Assembly (NCBI RefSeq): GCF_000878195.1
Contig: NZ_JXST01000012.1
Location: forward strand, 62,001 to 126,000
Source of the DNA: Mycolicibacterium llatzerense
GTDB lineage: Bacteria > Actinomycetota > Actinomycetes > Mycobacteriales > Mycobacteriaceae
Reading direction: 5' to 3'
DNA: 64,000 bases
Shown in pieces: positions 8,685 to 16,704 of this stretch. Each line of letters starts with the position of its first letter. Position 1 is the first letter of the stretch. The translations under genes were made by a program, and so were the position numbers. A model generated the notes under the pieces. It saw nothing but the letters and a program-made list of their open reading frames with translations. It had not been told where the DNA came from and ran no database searches.

Positions 8685-10202
8685 ATGCAGATTCGCCAGC
8701 ACGTGGGCAATGGAAAACCGGCCGTCATCCTGCACCCGTCGGGCACCGTGGTGACATTCGACGAACTCGAGGCCCGTGCCAACCGGCTGGCCCACCACTT
8801 CCGCGCGAATGGACTCGTCGAAGGTGACGTCGTCGCCATCCTCATGGAGAACAACGAGCACATACATGCCGCGATGTGGGCGGCGCGGCGCAGTGGCCTG
8901 TACTACGTGCCGATCAACATCCACCTGACGGCAGCCGAAGCCGCGTACATCATCGAGAACAGCGGAGCCACCGCGGTGATCGGCTCGGCGGCCCTGAGCG
9001 ACACCTGTGCCGGCCTGGCCGAGCACCTCGACGGCGGACTGCCCAAGCTGCTCCTCATCGCCGGCGGCGAGCTGCCGGGCTGGGACAGCTACCCGGAATG
9101 CGTTGCGTCTCAACCCGATACGCCGATCGCCGACGAGATCGAAGGCGACCTGCTGCAGTACTCGTCGGGCACCACCGGCCGCCCCAAGGGCATCAAGCGG
9201 GAGCTGACGCACCTGCCGCCAGCCGAGGTGCCCGGGCTGATGAAGATGCTGATGAGCTTCTGGCTGCCGAAGGACGCCGTCTATCTCAGCCCCGCGCCGC
9301 TGTATCACACGGCGCCGTCGGTGTGGTCGATGCAGATTCAGGCCGAGGGCGTCACCACTGTCGTGATGGAGAAGTTCGACGCCGAGGGCTGTCTGGACGC
9401 CATCGCGCGCTACGGCATCACGCACGGCCAGTTCGTGCCCGTGATGTTCACCCGGATGCTGAAACTGCCACAGTCCGTGCGGGATTCGTACGATCTGTCG
9501 TCGCTGCAGCGCGTCATGCACGCGGCCGCCCCGTGCCCGGTGGAGATCAAGAAGCAGATGATCGACTGGTGGGGGCCAATTGTCGACGAGTACTACGCCT
9601 CGTCCGAAGCGATCGGCTCCACCCTGATCACGGCCGAGGACTGGCTGACGCATCCCGGGTCGGTCGGCAAGCCGATGCTGGGCGTCCTGCACATCCTCGA
9701 CGAGGAGGGGAACGAGCAGCCGCAGGGCGTGCCCGGCGAAATCTACTTCGAGGGCGGGAACACCTTCGAATACCTGGACGACGCCGAAAAGACAGCGGCT
9801 TCACGGGATCAGCACGGCTGGGCCACCGTCGGCGACATCGGCTACCTCGACGAGGATGGCTACCTGTACCTCACCGACCGGCGCCACCACATGATCATCA
9901 GTGGCGGCGTGAACATCTACCCGCAGGAAGCGGAGAACGTCCTGGTCACCCATCCCAAGGTGATGGACGCCGCGGTGTTCGGCATTCCGGACGCCGAGAT
10001 GGGCCAGAGCGTGAAAGCGGTTGTGCAAACCGTGGATCCGGCCGATGCCACCCGCGAGTTCGGCGGCGAGCTGCTGGCCTGGCTGCGGGACCGGCTGACG
10101 CACTACAAGTGCCCGCGATCCATCTCGTTCGAAGAGCAACTGCCGCGGACGGACACCGGCAAGTTGTACAAGCAATCGCTCATCGAAAAGTACTCTGTCT
10201 GA
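8685..10202 (+). CDS. fadD4: Fatty-acyl-CoA/AMP ligase FadD4
   Basis: 505-residue ANL-superfamily enzyme that adenylates a carboxylic acid and transfers it to CoA. The P-loop YSSGTTGRPKG (159-169), the YYASSEAIG motif, the hinge region TDRRHHMIISGGVNIYPQE and the C-terminal catalytic Lys493 (RTDTGKLYKQ) are intact, so it should be active. The sequence closely resembles Rv0214 as I recall it. Substrate unknown. One base separates its stop from the double-hotdog gene, indicating a two-gene operon. Transcription is probably leaderless and repressible through the palindrome at 8648-8661. Confidence 0.93.
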   Translation: MQIRQHVGNGKPAVILHPSGTVVTFDELEARANRLAHHFRANGLVEGDVVAILMENNEHIHAAMWAARRSGLYYVPINIHLTAAEAAYIIENSGATAVIGSAALSDTCAGLAEHLDGGLPKLLLIAGGELPGWDSYPECVASQPDTPIADEIEGDLLQYSSGTTGRPKGIKRELTHLPPAEVPGLMKMLMSFWLPKDAVYLSPAPLYHTAPSVWSMQIQAEGVTTVVMEKFDAEGCLDAIARYGITHGQFVPVMFTRMLKLPQSVRDSYDLSSLQRVMHAAAPCPVEIKKQMIDWWGPIVDEYYASSEAIGSTLITAEDWLTHPGSVGKPMLGVLHILDEEGNEQPQGVPGEIYFEGGNTFEYLDDAEKTAASRDQHGWATVGDIGYLDEDGYLYLTDRRHHMIISGGVNIYPQEAENVLVTHPKVMDAAVFGIPDAEMGQSVKAVVQTVDPADATREFGGELLAWLRDRLTHYKCPRSISFEEQLPRTDTGKLYKQSLIEKYSV

Positions 10203-10203
10203 C

Positions 10204-11202
10204 ATGTCGGGCCAAACAGTCACTGGTGGGCCGTTTTTCGAGGATCTCAGCGTAGGTCAGGTCTTCGACTGGGCGCCGGGTATGACGCTCACGGACGGTG
10301 CGGCGGCGGTACACCAGGCGATCCTCGGCGACCGCATGAGGCTGCCGCTGGACGCCGGATTGTCCGCGGCCGTCACCGGATCAGCGCGGGCACTGGCGCA
10401 TCCGGCTCTGGTCTGTGACGTCGCGATCGGTCAGTCCACCCTGGCCACCCAGCGGGTCAAGGCGAATCTGTTCTACCGCGGACTGCGGTTCCACCGCTTC
10501 CCGCATATCGGCGACAACATCACCACCCGAACCGAAGTCGTTGGCCTCAAACAGAATTCGGCCAAGCCGGGTAAGCCGCGCACCGGGTTGGCCGCGCTGC
10601 GGATGATCACCATCGACCAGGACGGCCGCACGGTGCTCGATTTCCACCGGTGCGCCATGCTGCCGTTGCGCGACGACGCCGCCGACACCGGCCGCGCCGA
10701 CGACCTCAGCACCATCGGCGCCGACGTGCCGGGCCTGCCAGACCCCGCCGCGGAGTGGAACATCGACGCCTGGCGCTCCGCGGTGCCCGGCCCGCAGTTC
10801 GATCCGGCGCTCGCCGGCCAGCTGCTGACCAGCACCGCCGATGTCGTCAGCAGCGCCCCGGAGCTGGCCCGGCTGACACTCAATATCGCTGCCACGCACC
10901 ATGATTCGCGGGTGGCGGGCAGCCGCCTGGTGTACGGCGGGCACACCATCGGCCTGGCGCTGGCCCAGGCCACGCGGCTGTTGCCGAACATCGTCACCGT
11001 CCTCGGCTGGGAGTCGTGCGACCACACCGGACCTGTGCACGAGGGCGACACCCTCTACAGCGAGCTGCACATCGAGGCGGCCCACGCGTCGTCGGCGGGC
11101 CGTGGCGGCACGCTGGATCTGCGATCGGTGGTGTTCGCGGCCGCCACCGACGGCCCGGACCGGCAGGTACTGGACTGGCGGTTCAGCGTCCTGCAGTTCT
11201 GA
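10204..11202 (+). CDS. Double-hotdog (MaoC-like) protein, Rv0216-like
   Basis: 332 residues with two tandem hotdog folds. The N-terminal one contains PFFEDLSVGQVFDWAPGMTL and the C-terminal one SRLVYGGHTIGLALAQATRL, features of R-hydratase/MaoC-like and acyl-CoA thioester proteins. Length and order (fadD4, then this gene) match Rv0216, whose structure is a double hotdog without a settled reaction. It may hydrate or hydrolyse the CoA ester made by FadD4. The canonical D-x4-H hydratase dyad is not obvious to me, so catalysis is uncertain. Cotranscribed with fadD4 (1-nt gap). Confidence 0.85.
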   Translation: MSGQTVTGGPFFEDLSVGQVFDWAPGMTLTDGAAAVHQAILGDRMRLPLDAGLSAAVTGSARALAHPALVCDVAIGQSTLATQRVKANLFYRGLRFHRFPHIGDNITTRTEVVGLKQNSAKPGKPRTGLAALRMITIDQDGRTVLDFHRCAMLPLRDDAADTGRADDLSTIGADVPGLPDPAAEWNIDAWRSAVPGPQFDPALAGQLLTSTADVVSSAPELARLTLNIAATHHDSRVAGSRLVYGGHTIGLALAQATRLLPNIVTVLGWESCDHTGPVHEGDTLYSELHIEAAHASSAGRGGTLDLRSVVFAAATDGPDRQVLDWRFSVLQF

Positions 11203-11221
11203 GCATTGTCAGAATGGCGAC

Positions 11222-12253
11222 GTGAGCGCGTTGCGGTTGTCCGAGCTGGGCAGTGACCCGGAGTCGGTGCTGCGGCTCGTCCGGTTCTTCGACGATCTCG
11301 ACGCTACCGGCGTCGACGCGGTGCTGGAGGCGGCGCGGGGCGTGGCCGGGTGTCCCGTCCACGTGCGCTGGGACGGCCCGGCGCCGGAGGTCTGGCTGGA
11401 GCGCGACGCCCCGGCCCACCCGCTCGACGGCGTCCTGCTCGACCGGGTGCGGCACACGCTGGGGGCCATCGGTGCCCGGGTGCCGCCGAGCTTCGGTGAC
11501 CCGGCGCTCGTCGAGGTGGTGCTGTCGAGCCGGGAGCGGCCGGAGGACCGGGCGCGGGCGATCAGGCTGCTGGGGCTCGACGAGTCCCGCGAGGTCCGGG
11601 TGCTCGCGGTGTCGGCGCAGTCGTCGCCGGAAGCGTTGCGGGTCATCACGTCGGCGCTGACGTCGGTGTCGGTGCGGACCGCGGACCTGGGTACCGCGAC
11701 GGCGGTGGTGTGCCAGGGCCGGACCGACACGCGCGCGCTGTCCGACGAACTGGACCGGGCGATCGTCACCGCGTTCCCCGCGCCGCTGCCCGTCGGTGCC
11801 GACCGCGGGCCGTGGGTCGGGCTCGGGGCTGCCGGCGGCGTGTTCGCGGCGCCGACATCATGGGGCCAGGCGCTGCGGGCGTTGCGGTTCGCGTCGTCGA
11901 CCGGTTTCGGCCGGCGCGCCGTCGCCTTCGAGCGGTTGAGCGCGCTGGAGCTGCTGGCCGAGCTGCCGCCCGACGCCACACGCGGCAATCACGCGCTGAC
12001 CCGGCTCAACGAGATCGCCGCGACGCCCACCGGCCGCCTGCAGGTCGAGACGGCAGAGGCGTTCTGTGTGTTCGGCTCGCTGCGGCGGACCGCCGAGGAA
12101 CTGCACGTGCACCACAGCACGGTGGCCGCGCGACTGGCGCACATCCAATCCCAATTGGGCTGGGACATGGACGATCCGCTGGACCGGTTCTCGGCGACCC
12201 TGGTTCTGATGATCCGGCGGATCGCGCTGTCATCGGCCGAGTTGACGGACTGA
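11222..12253 (+). CDS. PucR-family transcriptional regulator
   Basis: 343 residues. The C-terminal ~70 residues form the PucR-type helix-turn-helix: NHALTRLNEIAATPTGRLQ followed by FGSLRRTAEELHVHHSTVAA and RLAHIQSQLGWDMDDPLDRF. The central part resembles the GGDEF-derived CdaR/PucR sensing domain. Start GTG at 11222; the longer open frame upstream is a shadow of the preceding gene. It is encoded convergent to the thioesterase and next to the Rieske/KstD operon, so it is the leading candidate for the regulator of that cluster and for binding the paired palindromes at 12776-12822. That link is inference. Confidence 0.85.
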   Translation: MSALRLSELGSDPESVLRLVRFFDDLDATGVDAVLEAARGVAGCPVHVRWDGPAPEVWLERDAPAHPLDGVLLDRVRHTLGAIGARVPPSFGDPALVEVVLSSRERPEDRARAIRLLGLDESREVRVLAVSAQSSPEALRVITSALTSVSVRTADLGTATAVVCQGRTDTRALSDELDRAIVTAFPAPLPVGADRGPWVGLGAAGGVFAAPTSWGQALRALRFASSTGFGRRAVAFERLSALELLAELPPDATRGNHALTRLNEIAATPTGRLQVETAEAFCVFGSLRRTAEELHVHHSTVAARLAHIQSQLGWDMDDPLDRFSATLVLMIRRIALSSAELTD

Positions 12254-12273
12254 ATCCAGGCGGCGCCGCGTCG

Positions 12274-12702
12274 TCAGCCGTCGAACGGGACGATCATGAA
12301 CGTCGCCGTCGACCGCGCCAGGACTCGCTCGGATGCGTCGACGATCGTGCATTCGCAACTCAGCAGTCGGCGGCCGACATTCACCACCTGTGCTTCCGCG
12401 ACGAGCGGGCCGCCATGCGGCTGCCGGTAGTAACGGACGTGCATGTCGGTCGTCACCGGGATTTCTGATTCCAGGTCGAAGAAGCCTTCGAGGCAAAAGC
12501 CGGAAGCGGCGTCGGCCAGCGTTGCCAGCATCCCGCCGTGGACGCTGCCCGGCGCGAGCCCTTCCAGGTCCGGCGCGAGCGGCATCGACAGGATCGCGAC
12601 GCCCTGCTCCTGCGACACCACGCTGAGCTGCATGTGTTGATGCACGGGAGATCGGCGCAGGTCTTCGGTCGCTTCGAGCGGATCGCGGATCGCGTGCGCC
12701 AT
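12274..12702 (-). CDS. PaaI-type hotdog thioesterase
   Basis: 142-residue single-hotdog acyl-CoA thioesterase. The family signature GSVHGGMLATLADAASGFC carries the HGG(M)-x4-D catalytic pattern, and the strand VTTDMHVRYYRQPHGGPL follows. Start at the ATG 12702, preceded by AGGAGG with an 8-nt spacer; the open frame extends upstream to 12912 but without a ribosome binding site and over the operators. Divergent from the NTF2-fadD-kstD-adh-kshA operon with which it shares a control region. Probably releases CoA from ring-degradation intermediates. Confidence 0.87.
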   Translation of the reverse strand: MAHAIRDPLEATEDLRRSPVHQHMQLSVVSQEQGVAILSMPLAPDLEGLAPGSVHGGMLATLADAASGFCLEGFFDLESEIPVTTDMHVRYYRQPHGGPLVAEAQVVNVGRRLLSCECTIVDASERVLARSTATFMIVPFDG

Positions 12703-12775
12703 GGCCGGCACCTCCTGTCGCCCCGGAAATTCGCATGTTATCGCCTTCAGCAACGACCAGCGACGTTTACGGATA

Positions 12776-12791
12776 TCCGACGATCGTCGGA
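12776..12791. promoter_or_regulatory. Palindromic operator O1
   Basis: TCCGACGATCGTCGGA, a perfect 16-bp palindrome, in the divergent control region between the thioesterase and the NTF2-like gene. Shares the core CCGACG-NN-CGTCGG with O2. Confidence 0.7.
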
Positions 12792-12808
12792 GAATTTGGG
12801 ACAACAAC

Positions 12809-12822
12809 CCGACGTACGTCGG
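12809..12822. promoter_or_regulatory. Palindromic operator O2
   Basis: CCGACGTACGTCGG, a perfect 14-bp palindrome with the same arms as O1 and a different central dinucleotide (TA instead of AT). Its centre is 32 bp from that of O1, three helical turns, so two dimers would sit on the same face. Confidence 0.7.
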
Positions 12823-12905
12823 ATGACCGGGGGTGGTCGGGTTCGTGATGATGGCCATACAAGCTGAACAGCCCACGCTCAGTCGCAGACCCGAGGAGTA
12901 CCCGC

Positions 12906-13463
12906 ATGGCAATCATCGACCCCACCAAGACCTGGGAACTCGTCGAAGAACGCCTGTCGCGCACCACCAACGAGCGCCATCGCCAGGTGCTGAGCATCGT
13001 GCTCGAGCACATGCTGGCCGAGGCGGTGCCGGACCTGGACCGCCTGATGGCTACGTTGTCCCCGAACCCGGATTACCACTTCTGGTATGCCAACACCGAC
13101 ATGGGCCCCAAGACCACCGAGGGTGTGCGCGCCTACTACGAGGCGTTCATGGCCAGCGGCGCCAATCACCTCGTCTTCGAGATCGATCGCCTTGCCGTGG
13201 ACGATGATCTGGTGATGACCGAAGGCTGGATGAAGATGATCTACCCGGGTGTGGCCGCGCAGGCGATCGGCGTCGACGTCGAGGATCCGAACGGCGACTA
13301 CCTGCTGGTGTTCCGGCAGCTCATCAACTGGCCGATCGACGCCGACGGCCTGATCATCGGCGAGGACGCCTACCAGACCGGCCCGGTCAGCGTCACCAAG
13401 CTGAGCGTCGACGACCTGCCGCAGGAGTACATCGACCAGCAGGCCGCCGCCGCCAATGCCTGA
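12906..13463 (+). CDS. NTF2-like (SnoaL/ketosteroid-isomerase-fold) protein
   Basis: 185-residue cone-shaped NTF2-like protein: N-terminal helices (RHRQVLSIVLEHMLAEAVPD), then PNPDYHFWYANTDMGPKTTE and alternating strands to VFRQLINWPIDADGLIIGED. Members of this fold include delta5-3-ketosteroid isomerases and ring dehydratases, fitting the neighbouring KstD/KshA-like genes; exact chemistry cannot be read from the sequence. First gene of a five-gene operon, start ATG 12906 preceded by GAGGAG. Its 3' end overlaps the following acyl-CoA synthetase by 8 nt. Confidence 0.82.
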   Translation: MAIIDPTKTWELVEERLSRTTNERHRQVLSIVLEHMLAEAVPDLDRLMATLSPNPDYHFWYANTDMGPKTTEGVRAYYEAFMASGANHLVFEIDRLAVDDDLVMTEGWMKMIYPGVAAQAIGVDVEDPNGDYLLVFRQLINWPIDADGLIIGEDAYQTGPVSVTKLSVDDLPQEYIDQQAAAANA

Positions 13464-15138
13464 GCCCCGCGAGGACATCGCGGCCCTGCTGCTCGACCGC
13501 CTCGGCGACGAGCGGTTGGGATTGCGCACCCGGGACCAGGACTGGACCTGGGACGAGGTGGTCCGCGAGTCCGCCGCCCGGGGCGCTTACGCCGCGGAGT
13601 TGCGGGCTGACGGCCCCTTCCACATCGGTGTCCTGCTGGACAACGTGCCCGACTTCATCTTCTGGCTGGGCGGTGCCGCCCTGTCGGGGGCGACGATCGT
13701 CGGCATCAACCCGACGCGCGGCAACGACGAGTTGGCCGGCGAGGTCCGGCACGCGGACTGTCAGCTGATCGTCACCGATTCGGCTGGGCGGGAACGGCTT
13801 TCGGGCCTGGACCTCGGCCTGACGCCCGACCGCGTTCTCGTCGTCGACGACCCGGCCTACCAGGACGCGATTTGTGCACGAAAATCCGCGGCAGGCGCGG
13901 AAAATCGTGCACAAATCGCGGCGGCGGACGGTGTTGACGAACGGTCGTTGTTGTTGCTGCTGTTCACCTCCGGCACCACCGGCGCGTCGAAGGCCGTCAA
14001 GTGCAGCCAGGGCCGTCTGGCGTGGATCGCGTACTCGGCGGTGGACAAGTTCAATCACGTCCGCGAGGACGTCGACTACTGCTGCATGCCGCTGTTCCAC
14101 GGCAACGCGATCATGGCGCTGTGGGCCCCGGCTTTGGCCGTCGGCGCGACGGTCTGCCTGACCCCGAGCTTCTCGGCGTCGGGTTTCCTGCCGGACGTGC
14201 GGTACTTCGGCGCGACGTTTTTCACCTACGTGGGCAAGGCGCTCGGCTACCTGTTGGCCACACCGGAACAGCCGGACGACGCCGACAACCAGCTGGGCCG
14301 CGGGTTCGGCACCGAGGCCTCCCCGGAGGACCAGGCCTACTTCAAGCGCCGCTTCGGCGCCGATCTCTATGAGGGCTACGGCTCGAGCGAGGGCGGCGGC
14401 GCCGTCGTACTCGACCCCGACCAGCCCGAGGGTGCCCTCGGCCGGCCGGCCCATCCGGGTGTCGCGATCGTCAACCCTGAAACCATGATCGAGTGCGTCC
14501 CAGCGGTTTTGGACCAGTACGGCCGGCTCCTGAACCCCGACGACGCCGTCGGCGAGATCATCGACAAGCTCGGCACCAAGAAGTTCGAGGGCTACTACAA
14601 GAACGACGCCGCCGACGCCGACCGTATTCGCAACGGCTGGTACTGGACCGGCGATCTCGGCTACCTCGACGAGAACGGGTTCATCTACTTCGCCGGCCGG
14701 CGCGGTGACTGGATCCGGGTCGACGGCGAGAACACCTCGGCGCTGTCCATCGAACGCGTGCTGCGGCGTCATCCCGAGGTGATCGCCGCGGGCGTGTACG
14801 CGGTGCCGGACTCCCGCTCGGGCGATCAGGTGATGGCGGCCATCGAGGTCGCCGACCCGATCCTGTTCGATGTCGACAAGTTCGTGAAGTACCTGAATGA
14901 CCAGGATGACCTGGGCAAGAAGGGCACGCCGCGCTTCCTGCGGATCTCGGACTCGCTGCCGGTCACCGGCTCCAACAAGGTGCTCAAGCGCGAGCTGCAA
15001 GCGGACAAGTGGCACACCGAGGAACTGGTGTACCGCTGGGTGGGTCGGGGCGTACCTGATTACCGACCCATGACTGACGATGCCAAGCGCGCGTTGGACG
15101 ATGAGTTCACGCAGTACGGACGGCAGCGATACCTATAG
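13456..15138 (+). CDS. Acyl-CoA synthetase (FadD1/FadD17-like) with in-frame palindrome
   Basis: 560-residue ANL-superfamily ligase. P-loop LFTSGTTGASK (169-179), EGYGSSEGGGAVV, the adenosine-binding YWTGDLGYLDENG and the C-terminal VTGSNKVLKREL catalytic Lys region are present. The FFTYVGKALGYLL segment resembles FadD1/FadD17, which act on sterol side chains in M. tuberculosis. Residues 137-155 (just before the P-loop, a surface loop in this family) are encoded by a 55-bp interrupted palindrome, giving an unusual Ala/Arg/Lys-rich insert without breaking the frame. Second gene of the ring-degradation operon; overlaps the NTF2-like gene by 8 nt and is followed by the KstD-like gene after 11 nt. 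Confidence 0.88.
   Translation: MPEPREDIAALLLDRLGDERLGLRTRDQDWTWDEVVRESAARGAYAAELRADGPFHIGVLLDNVPDFIFWLGGAALSGATIVGINPTRGNDELAGEVRHADCQLIVTDSAGRERLSGLDLGLTPDRVLVVDDPAYQDAICARKSAAGAENRAQIAAADGVDERSLLLLLFTSGTTGASKAVKCSQGRLAWIAYSAVDKFNHVREDVDYCCMPLFHGNAIMALWAPALAVGATVCLTPSFSASGFLPDVRYFGATFFTYVGKALGYLLATPEQPDDADNQLGRGFGTEASPEDQAYFKRRFGADLYEGYGSSEGGGAVVLDPDQPEGALGRPAHPGVAIVNPETMIECVPAVLDQYGRLLNPDDAVGEIIDKLGTKKFEGYYKNDAADADRIRNGWYWTGDLGYLDENGFIYFAGRRGDWIRVDGENTSALSIERVLRRHPEVIAAGVYAVPDSRSGDQVMAAIEVADPILFDVDKFVKYLNDQDDLGKKGTPRFLRISDSLPVTGSNKVLKRELQADKWHTEELVYRWVGRGVPDYRPMTDDAKRALDDEFTQYGRQRYL
13866..13920. repeat. 55-bp interrupted palindrome inside coding sequence
   Basis: 16-bp perfect outer arms CGCGATTTGTGCACGA (13866-13881) and TCGTGCACAAATCGCG (13905-13920), a symmetric AAA/AAA internal bulge, 6-bp inner arms TCCGCG (13885-13890) and CGCGGA (13896-13901) and loop GCAGG. 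Unlike its surroundings it contains A/T runs. It looks like a palindromic element inserted in frame in the synthetase gene. Confidence 0.85.
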
Positions 15139-15149
15139 GGAGTTTGGGC

Positions 15150-16700
15150 ATGACGGACTGGGACTCGACGGTTGACGTGCTGGTGGCGGGCTCTGGTGGC
15201 GGTGGCGTCACCGGTGCCTACACCGCCGCGCGTGAGGGACTCGAGGTGCTGTTGGTCGAGGCCACCGACAAGTTCGGCGGCACCACCGCCTACTCCGGTG
15301 GCGGCGGCGTGTGGTTCCCGTGCAACCCGGTGCTGCAGCGGGCCGGCACCGACGACACCATCGACGACGCGCTGGAGTACTACCACGCCGTCGTCGGTGA
15401 TCGGACGCCGCGCGAGCTGCAGGACACCTATGTCCGCAGCGGTGCTCCGCTGATCGAGTACCTGGAAACCGATCCCAACATCAAGTTCGACATGCTGCCC
15501 TGGCCGGACTACTTCGGGAAGATGCCGAAGGCCCGGGCGGATGGTCAGCGGCACGTCGCGGCCCGTCCGCTCAAGATCGAAAAGGCGCCTGAGTTCAAGG
15601 AATTGGTGCGCGGCCCGCTGGACAACGACCGGCTCGGCGTCCCGCAGCCCGACGACTACTTCATCGGCGGCCGGGCGCTGATCGCCCGTTTTCTGGTGGC
15701 GCTGAAGCAATACCCTTCGGCTGCAACGCAACTGGGCACCGCGCTGGTGGAGCTGGTGACCGAGGACGGCGCCGTCGTGGGTGCCGTCGTCGAGACCGAC
15801 GGGGTCCGTAAGGCGATCAGGACGCGCAAGGGTGTGCTGCTCGCGGCCGGCGGCTTCGAGGGCAACGACGAGCTGCGGCACAAGTACGGCGTGCCCGGTG
15901 AGGCGCGAGACACCATGGGGCCCTGGGGAAATCTCGGCCAGGCGCATGAGGCGGGCGTCGCTGTCGGCGCCGACACCGACCTGATGGAGCAGGCCTGGTG
16001 GTCACCCGGCCTCACACACCCGGACGGCCGCAGCGCATTCGCGCTGTGGTTCACCGGCGGCATCTTCGTCGACCAGGACGGCAAGCGGTTCGTCAACGAG
16101 TCCGCGCCGTACGACCGGATCGGCCGCGTCGCCGTGGACCGGTTGGCCAAGGGCGAGATGACGCTGCCGTTCTGGATGATCTACGACGACACCGATGCGG
16201 GCGTGCCACCGATCAAGGCCACCAATGTCTCGATGGTGGAATCCGAGAAGTACGTCGACGCCGGGCTGTGGCACACCGCCGACACCCTGGAGGAGCTGGC
16301 CGCCAAGATCGGTGTGCCCGCCGAGCAGCTGGTCGCGACCGTGGCGCAGTTCAACGAATACGCCGACGCCGGTTCCGACCCGGACTTCGGCCGCGGCGAC
16401 GAAGCCTACGACCGCGCCTTCTCCGGTGGTGCCTGCCCGATGGTCCGCATCGACAAGGCGCCGTTCCACGCCGCGAAGTTCGGCATCTCCGACCTCGGCA
16501 CCAAGGGCGGTCTGCGCACCGATACCACCGGCCAGGTACTCGACACCGCAGGCAACCCGATCACCGGCTTGTACGCGGCGGGCAACACCATGGCCGCGCC
16601 AAGTGGCTACGCGTACCCGGGCGGCGGCAACCCGATCGGCACCAGCATGGTGTTCTCCCATCTGGCTGTGCTCGACATGATCGCGCAGACGAAGGGGTAG
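15150..16700 (+). CDS. KstD-like FAD-dependent 3-ketosteroid dehydrogenase
   Basis: 516-residue flavoprotein of the succinate-dehydrogenase/KstD class. The FAD-binding VDVLVAGSGGGGVTGAYTA lies at 8-26, KFGGTTAYSGGGGVWFP follows, and the C-terminal flavin/substrate motif reads AAGNTMAAPSGYAYPGGGNP with the Tyr-x-Tyr-Pro-Gly-Gly expected for delta1-dehydrogenation. Probably introduces a C1-C2 double bond in a 3-keto ring, but other ring dehydrogenations are possible. Start ATG 15150 with AGGGAG just upstream. Third gene of the operon; next to a KshA-type oxygenase, the pair that opens ring B of sterols. Confidence 0.87.
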   Translation: MTDWDSTVDVLVAGSGGGGVTGAYTAAREGLEVLLVEATDKFGGTTAYSGGGGVWFPCNPVLQRAGTDDTIDDALEYYHAVVGDRTPRELQDTYVRSGAPLIEYLETDPNIKFDMLPWPDYFGKMPKARADGQRHVAARPLKIEKAPEFKELVRGPLDNDRLGVPQPDDYFIGGRALIARFLVALKQYPSAATQLGTALVELVTEDGAVVGAVVETDGVRKAIRTRKGVLLAAGGFEGNDELRHKYGVPGEARDTMGPWGNLGQAHEAGVAVGADTDLMEQAWWSPGLTHPDGRSAFALWFTGGIFVDQDGKRFVNESAPYDRIGRVAVDRLAKGEMTLPFWMIYDDTDAGVPPIKATNVSMVESEKYVDAGLWHTADTLEELAAKIGVPAEQLVATVAQFNEYADAGSDPDFGRGDEAYDRAFSGGACPMVRIDKAPFHAAKFGISDLGTKGGLRTDTTGQVLDTAGNPITGLYAAGNTMAAPSGYAYPGGGNPIGTSMVFSHLAVLDMIAQTKG

Positions 16701-16704
16701 ACGG

